This document shows, one piece after another, positions 32,527-43,487 of a stretch of DNA of 64,000 nucleotides. The notes under the pieces are model-generated. The model was not told the origin of the DNA. It made no database searches and worked only from the letters and a program-made list of their open reading frames with translations. The translations under genes were made by a program, and so were the position numbers. How positions within the stretch are numbered: position 1 is the stretch's first letter; every line of letters begins with the position of its first letter. This DNA is from Brienomyrus brachyistius (taxonomy: Eukaryota; Chordata; Actinopteri; Osteoglossiformes; Mormyridae): positions 53,815 to 117,814 of the forward strand of contig NW_026042696.1 in NCBI RefSeq assembly GCF_023856365.1. The letters are read 5' to 3'.

Positions 32527-33082
32527 GTGCTATAAAAACATGTTATTTTGACTTTGTAGGGACATGTTTTCGTTCCCGAAAGTAAGAAGATACTGAATTT
32601 TATTAAATTCTTTGAATGCAGCCAAAGGAATAATTCAAAAAGTCTTGCATTTTATTTGGTTGCTTACTGTTACTGCTTGGTAACTACTGCAATGTTTAAG
32701 GTTCCCATAGTTGGGATTGGGGTTACGCCCATACAAATGAATGGAGAATCCCCACAAAGATTCAAATACCTACTCTGTGTGTGTGTGTGGATTAGGTGTA
32801 TATTACATTGTGGGGACCAAATGTCCCCCACAATGTGACAAAAACCTGTTATTTTGATGTTTTGGGGGGCATTTTCAGGTACTCACAAAGATCTGTAAAT
32901 ACAGTCAAAAAACTAAAAATGCCAAAAGTCTTGTTTTTGGTTTGGTTACATATGGTTAAGGTTAGGGGTTGGTAGGGGTTAAAGTTGTCATGTTGGGATT
33001 ACAGTTTTCCCCATAGAAATGAATGGAGAGTCCCCACGAAGATATAATTACACAGCTGTGTGTGTGTGTGTGTTGTGTGTGG
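32527..33082 (+). repeat. Two diverged copies of a GT-ended fish repeat (U2)
   Basis: As in U1, but the first (GT)n tract (about 32,776-32,790) is much shorter, and an extra agaag duplication is seen near 32,586. Confidence 0.6.
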
Positions 33083-33520
33083 TATCAGATCAGTCCCTGA
33101 GAGTTCAGTAGTCAGGCGCCATGTTTCTGAGTCTGGTTGTGGAGGCCTGAATGCTTTTCCAGATGCCAGAGTGAAAAGATTATGTGAGGGGTGGGTGCGG
33201 TCATCCACAATGTTGGTGGCTTTGCGGATGGAGCGTGTGATGTGAATGTCCATGATGGAGGGGAGAGAGACTCTAATAATCTTCTCAGCTATCCTCACTA
33301 TCCGCTGGTCTTATGATCTGAGGCGAGGCAGTTCCCAAATCAGACCGTGATGCAGCTGCTCAGGATGCTCTCAGTAGTTCCCCAGTAAAATGTTGTGAGG
33401 ATGGGAGATGGACTTTTCTCAGCTTCCGCTGAAAGTAGAGGTGCTGCTGTGCTTTCTTGACTATGGAGCCTGTGTTGAGACAAACTTGTGTGTTGTTTTT
33501 GTTTGTCACATAGTGTAAAA
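33083..33520 (-). mobile_element. Non-LTR LINE ORF2 C-terminal fragment, longer version (U2)
   Basis: Includes the fragment seen in U1 and U3 plus 141 more bases (about 33,370-33,510). On the minus strand these add SIVKKAQQHLYFQRKLRKV, the conserved block preceding the C-terminus in fish LINE ORF2 proteins. U2 therefore keeps the ancestral state and U1/U3 share a deletion. Confidence 0.75.
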
Positions 33521-33864
33521 ATTGCCTAAGGAATCAAAAATGTGGTTCCATGGGGTTCCAGACAGTGACCTTTTTTGGAGACAGTGAGACTAAATTTTAT
33601 ACCTAGGTGCACCAGTTATGACATTGGTCAGGTAGGCTGTGGTCTGTTAGTTGGTGACAAGTGGCTGGTGATCCATGCAACCCAAGCAGAAGTGAGCAGA
33701 ACTTGTATCAGCCAAATAGACAGGAGAAAGCGGATTTTTCATTGGACTTCAGGACTCCTGAGTAACAGATAAAGACAGAGAAACAGCAAAGTTATGGAGA
33801 ATCAGGAAGTAAGTGCCAGTCTGCGCAGATCTGAGGTCAGTGAGACACACATAAGGCTCCTCTG

Positions 33865-33896
33865 ATGCTCCTCTTCATCCGCTGATGGGCCTCCAG
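33865..33896 (+). pseudogene. Broken receptor leader exon, plus strand (U2)
   Basis: Same as U1 17221-17252: MLLFI start, in-frame stop, donor gtgag. Confidence 0.5.
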
Positions 33897-35115
33897 GTGA
33901 GAATCACAAATCAAACATAATAACAACTGACACAAAGGCCTGAGGTCAGACCCTCTGTATGCAGCACACAGTGTGTCTGCAGTCTCACCCTCACATCGTG
34001 TATGATGACATTTCTGCTTTTTAGATTAAGTGCCTGTCTGAGAATAACTTCTGCATCATGCTAATTATTTAGCTGTTTCGTGCTCATGGGCAAAAGAAAA
34101 ATGAGGATTAAGTTAAATATATCAGAAATAAATTTCTAATGTGGCTCAAGGCCACAGTAAAGTGGACCATCACATCAAGTAAGTACAAAACAGCCTTTAC
34201 TAATACGCTAAGGGTTAAAACAACATATAAGATGTGCATAATCTGACAGTATATCAGCGTGAGAGCAAGGCTGGCCCTGGAAGTGGTGTGCATGCAATGG
34301 CAGAGCAAAGTTAGAGACACCCGCTAAAAACTTTCATTTCATCTCACTTGCTCCTTTCTTCTTTTTCCTTCTTTTTTTCCCTCCTAATCTGTCCATCCTC
34401 TTCGGCCAGCTCACCCACTGCAATACTTTACGGGTTAAAAATGAAATAAATACATTTTTTAAATTTAAAAAATGAAATCGATCAACATGAGAGGCCTATA
34501 CAGAGTTTATAGAACCCCTCATGGTAAAGCAAACATGTTTGTCACAGCAGTGCATTCAGACCATGATTCTGCTAAAGCTGCCGGACAGGACAAAGGGAAA
34601 AAAAAAGAAGAAGGTGGGGGTCAGTGCAGCAGTGGGTAGTTCAGGTCCAGAATGTAAAAATCCAGACCAAGATTTAGTTTCAACCAAACAGCTGAGTACT
34701 CTGTATCAGTGCCATTCTTAAAGTCGTGTTTCAACTTCTGGCAAAGTTCTCCCAGGAGCCTATCTCTGTTGTATGTACAGTCGGCATGTAATTCATTCCT
34801 GCCCAGATCCCTGACAAACAGTTGGAGGCAGAATTACTTGTTATCAGAGTATGTGAATTTTTACACACACCAGCAGCTGTGACAGAATAAGATATTTCCT
34901 TTATACTGCTGCCACATAGTGGACACAAAGAAGACTGCAGTCAATTCTAAAATCAGTCGGTCAACATGCTACCACCACAGACTATAATCGGGAAGTGATC
35001 AAACTTCATGGAACAATATGAATATAAACAAACAGATGTAGTAAGTATATTGTGCAAAATGTATCTTCATCTTAACTACGCTGAATGGTGGAGTCCCAGA
35101 GTAAGTGATCCTCAC

Positions 35116-35155
35116 CTGGAGGCCCATCAGTGAAGAAGAGGATGAAGAGGAGCAT
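35116..35155 (-). CDS. Receptor-type leader exon, minus strand (U2)
   Basis: Encodes the same MLLFILFFTDGPP as U1 with one synonymous change, ending at a gtgagg donor. No V exon follows. Confidence 0.5.
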
Positions 35156-36162
35156 CAGAGGAGCCTTATGTGTGTATCGCTGACCTCAGATCTGTGGAGA
35201 CTGACACTGACTTCCTGACTCTCCTTAACCTCACTGCCTCCCTTTTTGTGGGTTTTAAATGTTTAAAAATCATCCATCTATCTTTGATTTTCATAAACTG
35301 TTTGTGCACTGATGCATTTCCTGTCTATTTCTTGTCTGTAAAAAGGAAAACAGTTTGATGCTGCTGTTGTCCTGCTCTTACCAGGAATAAATATTTTGAT
35401 TTCATCTAGAATCTTATCATTTTAGAAACATGATTTCATAGCAAAATTATTGATAGCTGGTCTTCACAGTGAATCATTCATGCTCACAGAATTTAAACTA
35501 CAAACAAATTAATCAAATAAGTCTAGTTCTTTTCTAAACTGTTACTTCCTCATATTGCAAATGAGCAAAGAGCAGTGAAATCAGACTTATTCTGAAAAGC
35601 AGAAAAGTCGTCATACAGGATGTGAGTGTGAGACTCTGCAGAAACACTGTGTGCTACATACAGAGGGTCTGACCTCAGGCCTTTATTTCAGTCTTTATTA
35701 TGTTTTATACAGTTTTAAAATGTCACTGCAGTAGGTCCTTTTCATATGTGTGGATCAGCACAAATCATGAGGTCCGTTAGGAAGGTGTCTGTATGACAGG
35801 GGTGGGGGTATCCTGGGGGGGGGGGGGATGGGTGGGGGCAAAGTCAGGTAATTCACTTCATCTGGGTCTTATCAGCAGTCCTGTGTTTCTCTCAGCACCA
35901 CAATGATGTTTCACACATAATGGGGTCCGTGGGCCTCCTCAGTTATATTCAGGCTTTCAAAGTTCTTCAATCATAAAAAGTCACATGGATCTGACACTCT
36001 GACACTGTTATATTAATTTGTTTAAATTCATTGAAAATACTATATATTACAGCTAGTATTTGGATCCGTCTGCTCTTTATCCGTTCCTCACTGGCATACC
36101 TGGGTCTTTGTGCAGTGCTTTCCGGAAGCATCAGAACCATTCATAAGGGAATCTATGTGTGG

Positions 36163-36176
36163 CTGCCCTCTAGTGG
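36163..36176 (-). promoter_or_regulatory. CTCF-type motif, minus strand (U2)
   Basis: Perfect consensus match, same sequence as at 19516-19529. Confidence 0.5.
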
Positions 36177-37177
36177 ATACACAAAATTCGGCTACTTAAG
36201 TAGCTTGACTATATTTCCCTCCTAGTTTAGTTTAGTTCCTAATTTAATTTAACAGATGAAACTGAAGGCAGAGCTGGAAATTAGTTTAGTCATGACTTCA
36301 GAAGTTACGCTGACATGGGATTCTGTACAATCAGAGATGAAGCTGCTGGATGGGATGGTCATCGCCTGCTTTTTCTGACTGATGTAGGTCTGGATGTAAA
36401 GTTACAAACTGCTTAATGTGTATCAATCTGTTTTATAATGTTCACACAAAAAAAGTGCTTTTAATGTGTCTGCACCTTGTATCTCCCACAATGTGCTTCT
36501 GCATTTGATATCTTCTTGACTTGGGGATAAAGAGATTTAACTGGATGGATTTTACTTTTGTGAAGCACTACAGTCCAAAGCTGAACTGATTGTTCAAAGC
36601 TTTTTGGTTTTTAAGCAAAACTACTTCATTTAATTTATCTGAAACCCACTTTGCGCCTTTCTAGACTCAACAAAGCATCATTGCCAACAAAATAAGTGAG
36701 TTACAGTTAAATCAGGTAAAGAAGTTTCATTTGGAATTTACTGATCCAGGTTTTCAGCACCACGGACACCAACTAGACTTACTGTCATTTAATGGGAGTG
36801 AAAGCAGAAACCAATAGATCACACAGGGATATTTTCATTTGATGGTGTCTTTCTTTTTACTTTTGATATGCCGTCTTCCTCCTTAGCTGATATGTGAGGC
36901 TGCTGTCAGCTCAGACAAGCTGGTGTGATTTTACGCAGAGTGATAAGTGGGCAGTCCTGTTTTCGTGTGTTACATTTTCATTTGATGTTGGCCAATATGT
37001 ATGTGGTACTGTTTCCTCCTTAACTGACATTCACAGGCTGTTGTTAGCAGAGACAAGCTGGTGTATTTGTACTGCAGATTGAAAAGTGGGCGTTCCCGAT
37101 TACATCACTCTTTTAAAGAGTCCCTGATTGGTGGGCTCTGACGAGGAGGGGTGACCTAAAAACTCCAAACCATTTAT

Positions 37178-37340
37178 CCCTCCATCCATCCATCCATTTT
37201 CCAAACCGCTTATCCTACTGGGTCGTGGGGGGTCCGGAGCCTATCCCGGAAGCAATGGACACGGGAACAAACCTGGATGGGGGGCCAGCCCATCGCAGCC
37301 AAACCATTTAAGTTTGTGAAATTCATTTTTAATAATTACC
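37178..37340 (-). repeat. Fish 'atggatgga' repeat 3' end, single copy (U2)
   Basis: One 161-base unit only, where U1 and U3 have two. Confidence 0.75.
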
Positions 37341-37633
37341 AATTTCAGAAAAATATGAAATGTTTTGTAAAGTATCAATTTATTAATCATGTATTTAAAC
37401 AAATTATGACCAGTATAAAAGACTGTACAAAAGTCTTGGGCTGTCGAAGAAAATGATGTTCAAATGATCTTCATCTTGGTCTAGAATTATAATATTTTGT
37501 CCATCAAAGTGTGGCAGCCCAGTCATTTCAAAATCTCTTCTAAAGTTAGTAAAACATTTGCACCAACCATCCAATAGACCTATATCTTTTTATAACACAA
37601 CTCCTATGGCTAATCAATGCATCATTAACATTT

Positions 37634-37900
37634 TGTCACGGGAGACGGCAGCGATCGCGGGCAGGCGGGTAAGAAGCAGGCAGACAGCCGAGAATCAGGG
37701 CAAACGAGGGGTTTAATCTCAGGGACGAGGGCACGAACATCAACTGACATCAATGACGGACAAAGGACTCGGGTAAGACACGGACTGAAATACACAGGAC
37801 TGAGCAAATTAACTAGATACAGCTGGGTACAATCGGGAGAAAACACGTGGGTAATCAGGGGGCGTGGCACACAGGAGGAGCGGACGAGCCGGGCATGACA
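37634..37900 (-). mobile_element. Solo LTR, gypsy-type (U2)
   Basis: 267 bases, TG...CA on the minus strand, flanked by CATTT at 37629-37633 and 37901-37905, which is a clean 5-base target duplication. Confidence 0.8.
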
Positions 37901-38276
37901 CATTTGTTTAATTAAATTAATTAATTAAGTGAGCTGGTGGCAGAATTTAACAAATACATGGAATGGCTGGGGTGCCCCTGAGGAGAGGTTTAGGATCCAA
38001 AGCGTGGTTCATCTAGCGATCCAACAAGGCATCAGTAACTTTATGGAGAAAAGAAGAAATTCTTGTTAGTTTTTATTGTGTCACTTTTAATTTGCATATA
38101 TTTTTATGATAATTGTGTTTTTGTTCTGAGCAAATATACACAACCCAATTAAATAGCATTAAACGTTTTCTTTGATGGCCCAAGACTTTTGCATAGTACC
38201 ATATTTTTTCAGAATCAAGAGACAATTTAATAAAAACCAGTCTTACCTTCACAAGATAACGATTATTAAACATTAA

Positions 38277-38290
38277 CCAGCAGGTGGCAG
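38277..38290 (+). promoter_or_regulatory. CTCF-type motif, plus strand (U2)
   Basis: Perfect consensus match, same sequence as at 21800-21813. Confidence 0.5.
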
Positions 38291-38445
38291 CAAAGCACTT
38301 GTGAATAAGTGGCCAATACGTGGTTGTACAGGTTGCCAGCAGATAATCATCCCCTCTGTGTTTAACTGACTCTCATGCTATGACTGTACAGACTGAGCAG
38401 GGCCGAGTGAGAGAGGCCTCACTGCAGTTAGCATAACCGTTTATT

Positions 38446-38647
38446 TTACAGCTCGTCTGACTCATTCTACTCCACGAAGGTCATCTCCTCTGCCAGCTTC
38501 CTCTGATCCAGGGAGATCCTCTGCTTCTCTCTGATTGGTTCCTGCTTTCTACAGGAGGTCCAGTGCAGCTGAATGGTGATGATAGTGCAAATCACGTAAA
38601 ACACACCAGTCCCAGCTTTCAGTACAGCATCCAGAACCTGCTCCCAC
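38446..38647 (-). pseudogene. Terminal exon of the CD300/pIgR-like gene (U2)
   Basis: Same acceptor (gtctcacag) and AATAAA signal as U1. The long reading frame ends early at a TAG (38467-38469), and several residues differ (L to V, R to Q, V to I). The small exon seen upstream in U1 is absent because of the block replacement at 38743-38943. Confidence 0.45.
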
Positions 38648-38915
38648 CTGTGAGACATATAATACACCAGTGTGTCTGTCAGTCACACATATCACATTTA
38701 AACTTGAAGAGCAAAACAGTGAATCTATTCTGACTGAAGTAAGTAAGACTAAGAAAAGGTCACTCTTGAAACTGAAATATAAATTATGAAAGATATTCTA
38801 CAGAGAAAATGATTAGATGGAGAACAATGAATTAGTGTTCACATCCCAGGGCACTGATAGTGAACAGGTGAGATAAATGATTTTATTAACATATTTTAAT
38901 GTATCTATTGTATCA

Positions 38916-39243
38916 GGGTGGCATGGTGGTGCAGTGGTTTGCACTGTCGCCTCACTCCTCTGGCACGTGTACTCAAGTCTTCGCTGGAATTCCATGTGTA
39001 TGGAGTTTGCATGCTCCCCCTGTGTCATTGTGGGGTTTCCTCCAGGGACTCTGATTTCCCCCCACAGTCCAAAAACATGCTGAGGCTAATTGGAGTTGTC
39101 AAATTGCCGGTAGGTGTGCTTGTGCGAGGGAATGGAGTGTGAGCGTGTCCTGCAATGGGTTGGCACCCTGTCATGGGACGTTCCCTGCCTTGCGCCCATA
39201 GGGACCCTGAGTTAGACAAGCAGTTTCAGACAATGGATGGATG
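38916..39243 (+). mobile_element. Fish dispersed repeat (SINE-like), full 5' end (U2)
   Basis: Begins gggtggcatggtggtgcagt and ends in atggatggatg, without the 5' truncation seen in U1. Confidence 0.7.
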
Positions 39244-39533
39244 CAGCACTGGAACAGATATTACAGAGTACAACTGTAACACTGGTCTACGCTGCAATGA
39301 AAAACCACCTACAGACATGTTAGTCAGTCTGCACACCATTAGTAACAATTCATCCTCACAAAGATGAAAAAATGCCTGAATTATGTTGCAAGCTACATGG
39401 ATTTGTCTGGATTTGTATACATAACAAGTGACTGGCTGTATGTCTGTGGAAAATGCTGTGATTTTTGTCATATTACAGACTGATCATAAACTAGAAGACA
39501 CACATTCAATATTAAAGACACCAATTAGCCTGA

Positions 39534-39677
39534 CTGTGCGTTTTTGGATTGTTGGAGGAAACCCACACAGCATGTGGAGAACATGCAAACTCCACACATA
39601 CAGAGCAGAAGCCAGATTCAAACCCCTAAACATGGAGGCGTGAAGCAACAGCGCCGCCTACTGGACCACCGTGCCAC
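39534..39677 (-). mobile_element. Fish dispersed repeat (SINE-like), minus strand (U2)
   Basis: Copy of 23401-23544 in U1. Confidence 0.65.
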
Positions 39678-39851
39678 TATCATTGAAACAATAATCCCAA
39701 TAAATAACTCTGTTTCACAACAGCTGATAAATAGGGGATTATCCCCACAAAGAAGCACAAACCCCTTCGTGAGTGAAACTGCTGGGTTGATTAGTATGTA
39801 TCTATTTATATTCAAGCATAAATAATTCACAGGCAGATTTAAATCAATTAC

Positions 39852-40153
39852 TTATGTTTAACAGTAATATGAACTGGAATCTGCAGGATTCCACAACCAG
39901 CCACCAATACCAGCCAGTGTCCTTCCTCTCCAGTGTCCTTCCTCTTCCTCTTCATTGTCACAATGAAGGTTTTATTTTCTGTGTCATCCCTGATCAGGAC
40001 AGGCCTCCCATGCAAACTCACTGATCTCTCTGAAGCACAGGAGCCCCCAATCTTACACCACATCCTTTGTCTTTTGTTGTTTCCATAGTAACACTGACAC
40101 TGTCTCCATCCACACCCGTCACCTCCTGTTTGTCCACTGACAGCCCTGGAGGA
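39852..40153 (-). pseudogene. CD300/pIgR-like Ig V domain exon 2 (U2)
   Basis: As in U1 through CYYGNNKRQRMWCKIGGSC and KTFIVTM, but about 13 extra bases near 39,930-39,950 (a duplicated cagtgtccttcctct-type stretch) shift the frame through the tyrosine-corner region. The final strand ILQIPVHITV comes back into frame. The canonical DxGxYxC signature is destroyed, so this copy is dead by a different lesion from U1. Confidence 0.78.
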
Positions 40154-40496
40154 CTTCAACACACAGGTAAAACACTCAACGATTTCCACAGCAATGAAAT
40201 GTTTATGAATATCAGCCCATTACAACATACATACTGTATGTAAATGTTTGGCCAACCCCTGACATTTTTTAACATATTGCTTATCATATTTAACCTCATG
40301 AAGTCGCCCGATTTAGCTGACACTGTTACTTCTTCCAAGTCTCGTTTATCATATTGAATTAAATTAAAATGCAGATTTTTAAAATATTAAAACATTTTTC
40401 CATCAGTGTTTGTGTTAAGGTCCTTCCTTTTTGACTCAGTGACATGTTACATACTGTGCATCTCATTGGCTACAGTCTGCAGTACAGACATCTTAC

Positions 40497-40710
40497 CATC
40501 AGTGACTGACAGATTAACCTGATCAGAGAGGCTCCACTGTACTTCACACCACACCAGTACCGATCGGAATCCTCAGCTGTCAGATTGTTGATGGTCACAG
40601 TGAAGACTCGCTGGTCAGGATCATCTCTGACTCACACTTTACCCTCCTGTGGAGAGTCAGTGTGTACTATGGGAGTACATGACTTCACATTATACCCTCT
40701 GCACCAGTAC
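40497..40710 (-). pseudogene. CD300/pIgR-like V exon 1, 3' fragment (U2)
   Basis: 3' part of V exon 1 on the minus strand (from the YWCRGYN region to the donor). It is cut off at 40710 by foreign sequence. It carries the same V-stop-V lesion as U1. Confidence 0.78.
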
Positions 40711-41474
40711 GGGACTCCACTCCAACAACCGCTGCAAACACCGCGCCTCCCTGAGAGCCATCACCCATCAGCTCATCAGCCACTGCAACCAACTGCAAAG
40801 ACCTCCCTCTTTCCTGCATCCAAGTAAACCAACTTCCTTTCCTTTCTAACAACCTAAACTGTCCTATTCACCTGCTATATTCCTTTAGGTTTATATTCCT
40901 ACAAACTGCTTGCTTTGCAGAACAGTTTTTCCCTTTTTAGGTTAATCATTTTAAATCTGGTCACTGCATTTTCATGATTACATCGTTTGTGTCTTTTCCG
41001 TTATTTCATGTTTATTGTTTGTTAGGTATAATGTCTGTCTTATGTTAGTTGTAGGAATAAATGTATGTCTTTTTACACAACTTCAGCCTCCGTCATTGAG
41101 TGCTCACAATAGTCCCTGCCTCTGCGATCTGCCTACTACGCTCTGAAACCTCAAACTCGCCTGAAATATCGCGAGACTCTCTCTCATTGGCCGTGAGGGG
41201 AGCTTCGCTACCGATCGTTTACATTACCTGGTGACCCAGCTCGCTGGACGAGCCTACTAACCCAAGTTATTAAGCGATACGGGTTATTAATGAATCCCAT
41301 TTAAGTCTCACATTAACAGACTCACTGGGATTCGCATTTGAGTTTGGAGGAACCGACCATTCGGCATAACAATTGGTTACTAATCAGCATCAAATAATAA
41401 TTAATTAAAAGTTAATTAATTTCAAAACATATTGGTGGAGATATTAAAATATACCTGAGCTAATAATTCCTACA
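40711..41474 (+). mobile_element. LTR-like insertion inside V exon 1 (U2 only)
   Basis: About 764 bases absent from U1. The right part (41050-41474, 425 bases) has LTR-like ends: TGTAGGAAT at the left and ATTCCTACA at the right, a 9-base inverted terminal repeat beginning TG and ending CA, with attggtggagat near 41,430. The left part (40711-41049) could be internal element sequence; it has no recognisable coding motif. No target duplication of 5 bases is present (ttagt left, gctgt right). The element family is unknown and the LTR call is tentative. Confidence 0.4.
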
Positions 41475-41709
41475 GCTGTCAGATTGTTGATGGTCACAGT
41501 GAAGACTTACTGGTCAGGATCATCTCTGACTCACACTTTACCCTCCAGTGGAGAGTCAGTGTGTACTATGGGAGTACATGACCTCACATTATACCCTCTG
41601 CACCAGTATTTCACATGAGTTTTATATCTGTCACCATAGGAACATGGGATTGTTACAGATCATCCTCTCTGTACACAGGCCCATTTCACTGTAGACACAC
41701 TGTCAGCAC
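41475..41709 (-). pseudogene. CD300/pIgR-like V exon 1, 5' fragment with duplicated segment (U2)
   Basis: 5' part of V exon 1 on the minus strand, with both stops seen in U1. Its first 134 bases (41475-41608) repeat the end of the 40497-40710 fragment, so the insertion is bracketed by a duplicated exon piece. Confidence 0.75.
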
Positions 41710-41986
41710 CTGTGGGGAAAATAATTAACTGAATAAGGATTTTCCATCTTATGACATCTCTAAGTAATTATGCTTGGTTTGTGTAATACTTAGATTAGGT
41801 CATGTGTAATTAACAGAACAGTGATAATGTATAAAAGTCAAAGACCATCATTTTACTATAAGAACAAGGAAAACAAAACTAGTGTCTGATCTTGGGAAGG
41901 GCTTCAGCAGGATGTGGGATCGGGAATCTGAGCCTGGCAGTGTGTTCTAGGGTCTGAGAGGAAAACCAGGACCTTAAATCCCTAGT
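41710..41986. other. Right-end spacer of U2
   Basis: Same as 24667-24943. No gene seen. Confidence 0.5.
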
Positions 41987-42003
41987 AAAAGGCCTAGATG
42001 AGG
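41987..42003 (+). repeat. LINE target-site duplication, left side (copy 2)
   Basis: aaaaggcctagatgagg directly before the LINE 5' end. The complementary strand reads TTTT/A at the cleavage point, the L1-type endonuclease preference. Confidence 0.9.
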
Positions 42004-42114
42004 GTTTCCGGTAATGGCGGCTTGCTGAGAAGACGTGCCCACTTCTGCTCCGCTATGTTTCTGTAAAATCCTGAATAATACTCGTTTATTGGACGTTGAA
42101 CAAGACCAGTAGTG
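42004..42114 (+). promoter_or_regulatory. LINE 5' UTR (copy 2)
   Basis: Short leader beginning gtttccggtaatggcggc, ahead of the ORF1 ATG at 42115. An internal promoter is expected for a full-length L1-type element, but no specific site is identified. Confidence 0.4.
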
Positions 42115-43053
42115 ATGCCTCTCTCGCAAAAGAAACTTGGTAAAAACATTAGTAGACCGACTCAGTCGAAATTGTCTAACTTCACTTCTAAGTCGAGCTC
42201 CGAGGCTAGCTGTGAAGCTAATGTTAGTGGTGAAGATAGCGAGAATAATACCAACACCTGTCAGGTGATGGAGGAGAAAATTGACAAGCCAAATGAGAGG
42301 GGAAAGACGGTCGAAAGCTTAGACGCAGTACTGGCGGCTATTGCAAACTTGAAATCGGATTTTTCCTCCAAACTGGACGGTATTTTGTCAGCAATAGAGA
42401 CTGTGAGGAAGGATGTTAATGAGTGTGCTAAACGGGTCGGTGAGGCGGAGGCCCGGATATCTGCAGCAGAAGATAGTATCACCACCTTGGAAGCAAAGGC
42501 ACGGACTCTTGAAAATAACAACAAAGATCTCGAAGACAAAGTGCTGGATCTGGAGGCCAGATCGCGACGTTCTAACTTGAGACTTGTTAACCTGCCCGAG
42601 GGCGCGGAAGGAGAGGACGCGTGCGTCTTCTTGGAAAACTGGCTGCCGGAGGCTCTGAACTTGGCACCGCTACATACCGCTCTGACGCTGGAGAGAGCTC
42701 ATCGGATCGGCCAGAAGAATACGTCAAACACCGCTGCACCGAGGACAATGATCATGAAGTTCCTAAATTACAAGGATAAAATGACCGTGATAAGAGCTGC
42801 CAGGGCAAAGGGACAGATTCTTTTCAAGAACCGTCCGGTGAGATTTTATGAGGACCTGGCGACCGGTGTACACAGAAAACAGAAAGAGTTTAACGCCGTG
42901 AGACAACAGCTTCGCTCCATGGGGATCCGGTACGGCATGATTCCTCCCGCGCGACTGATAGTGACATACAACGGAAAGTCTCGCATCTTTAACCAGCCAG
43001 GTGAAGCGGAGAATTTTGTGAAGGCTCTGAGGTCAGAAAGTGGACTGGGTTGA
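42115..43053 (+). CDS. LINE ORF1 protein, complete (copy 2)
   Basis: Intact 312-codon frame from ATG 42115 to TGA 43051-43053, about the usual ORF1p length. The N-terminus (about residues 1-60) is basic and Ser-rich. Residues about 60-150 form a heptad coiled coil (ESLDAVLAAIANLKSDF onward) that should mediate trimerisation. Residues about 150-235 form the RNA-recognition-type domain (RRSNLRLVNLPEG, ERAHRIG), and the last about 75 residues form the basic C-terminal domain (PVRFYEDL, PPARLIV). It binds the LINE RNA in cytoplasmic RNPs. The GTG just upstream (42112) is not a plausible eukaryotic start. It is the one clearly intact protein frame of the window. Confidence 0.88.
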   Translation: MPLSQKKLGKNISRPTQSKLSNFTSKSSSEASCEANVSGEDSENNTNTCQVMEEKIDKPNERGKTVESLDAVLAAIANLKSDFSSKLDGILSAIETVRKDVNECAKRVGEAEARISAAEDSITTLEAKARTLENNNKDLEDKVLDLEARSRRSNLRLVNLPEGAEGEDACVFLENWLPEALNLAPLHTALTLERAHRIGQKNTSNTAAPRTMIMKFLNYKDKMTVIRAARAKGQILFKNRPVRFYEDLATGVHRKQKEFNAVRQQLRSMGIRYGMIPPARLIVTYNGKSRIFNQPGEAENFVKALRSESGLG

Positions 43054-43487
43054 GAATGTAATCATTGACATGCTGTGTGTTGGCATGAAGGAATAATTAC
43101 TGAGCTTTAAGTTTTAAAAGAAGAGTGAAAGAGAAAGGCCAATTTGTTATATTTGTTTATCGGTCCAGAGGCTTACAGCTACTATTAGTAGCCTAATTTT
43201 CTTAATGTATCCAATAACGAGTTTTTCTGTTTATGTAGCGGGGTGGGGTAGGGGGGAAAGGTGTTTAGGCATAGTCGGTTGATCCTCACTTTTGGGTGGA
43301 ACAACCTTTAGCTGTTAGACAGGTACCAGTATATATAGGGGGAGGGAAATGGGTACCAAAGTTCAAGTTAAAGGGGTATGTTCAATACTTATTGTTGTGG
43401 GTGTAGTTTTTGACATTCAGATGTTATTTGTTTCTCTATCCTTTAATATTTCAAATGTGTTGGGAAGCTCATTTAGCGCTGTGTGTT
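43054..43487 (+). other. LINE inter-ORF region (copy 2)
   Basis: AT-rich gap equivalent to 627-1060. No feature seen. Confidence 0.6.

Larger units (their letters stand above)
1..42003 (+). repeat. Higher-order tandem repeat, copy A (LINE + U1 + U2)
   Basis: LINE copy 1, U1 and U2 together form a repeat of about 42.4 kb whose next copy starts at 42004. LINE copy 1 maps to copy 2 at offset 42,427 (end of ORF1 626 to 43053) and U1 maps to U3 at offsets 42,422 (unit start), 42,421 (Tc1-like element), 42,432 (position 14349) and 42,445 (solo LTR). That drift is only about 23 bases over 16 kb. U1 to U2, by contrast, shifts by kilobases because of private indels in U2. The first about 427 bases of the LINE lie outside the window. 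Confidence 0.85.
24944..42003 (+). repeat. Tandem unit U2 (17.1 kb, rearranged)
   Basis: Second unit, in the same orientation as U1. Relative to U1 it lacks 8930-12117 (junction at 28610/28611), keeps 141 extra bases near 33,370-33,510, has one instead of two copies of the 161-base repeat near 37,180, has a replaced block at 38743-38943, and has an insertion of about 764 bases with a 134-base duplication at 40711-41474. Confidence 0.85.
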
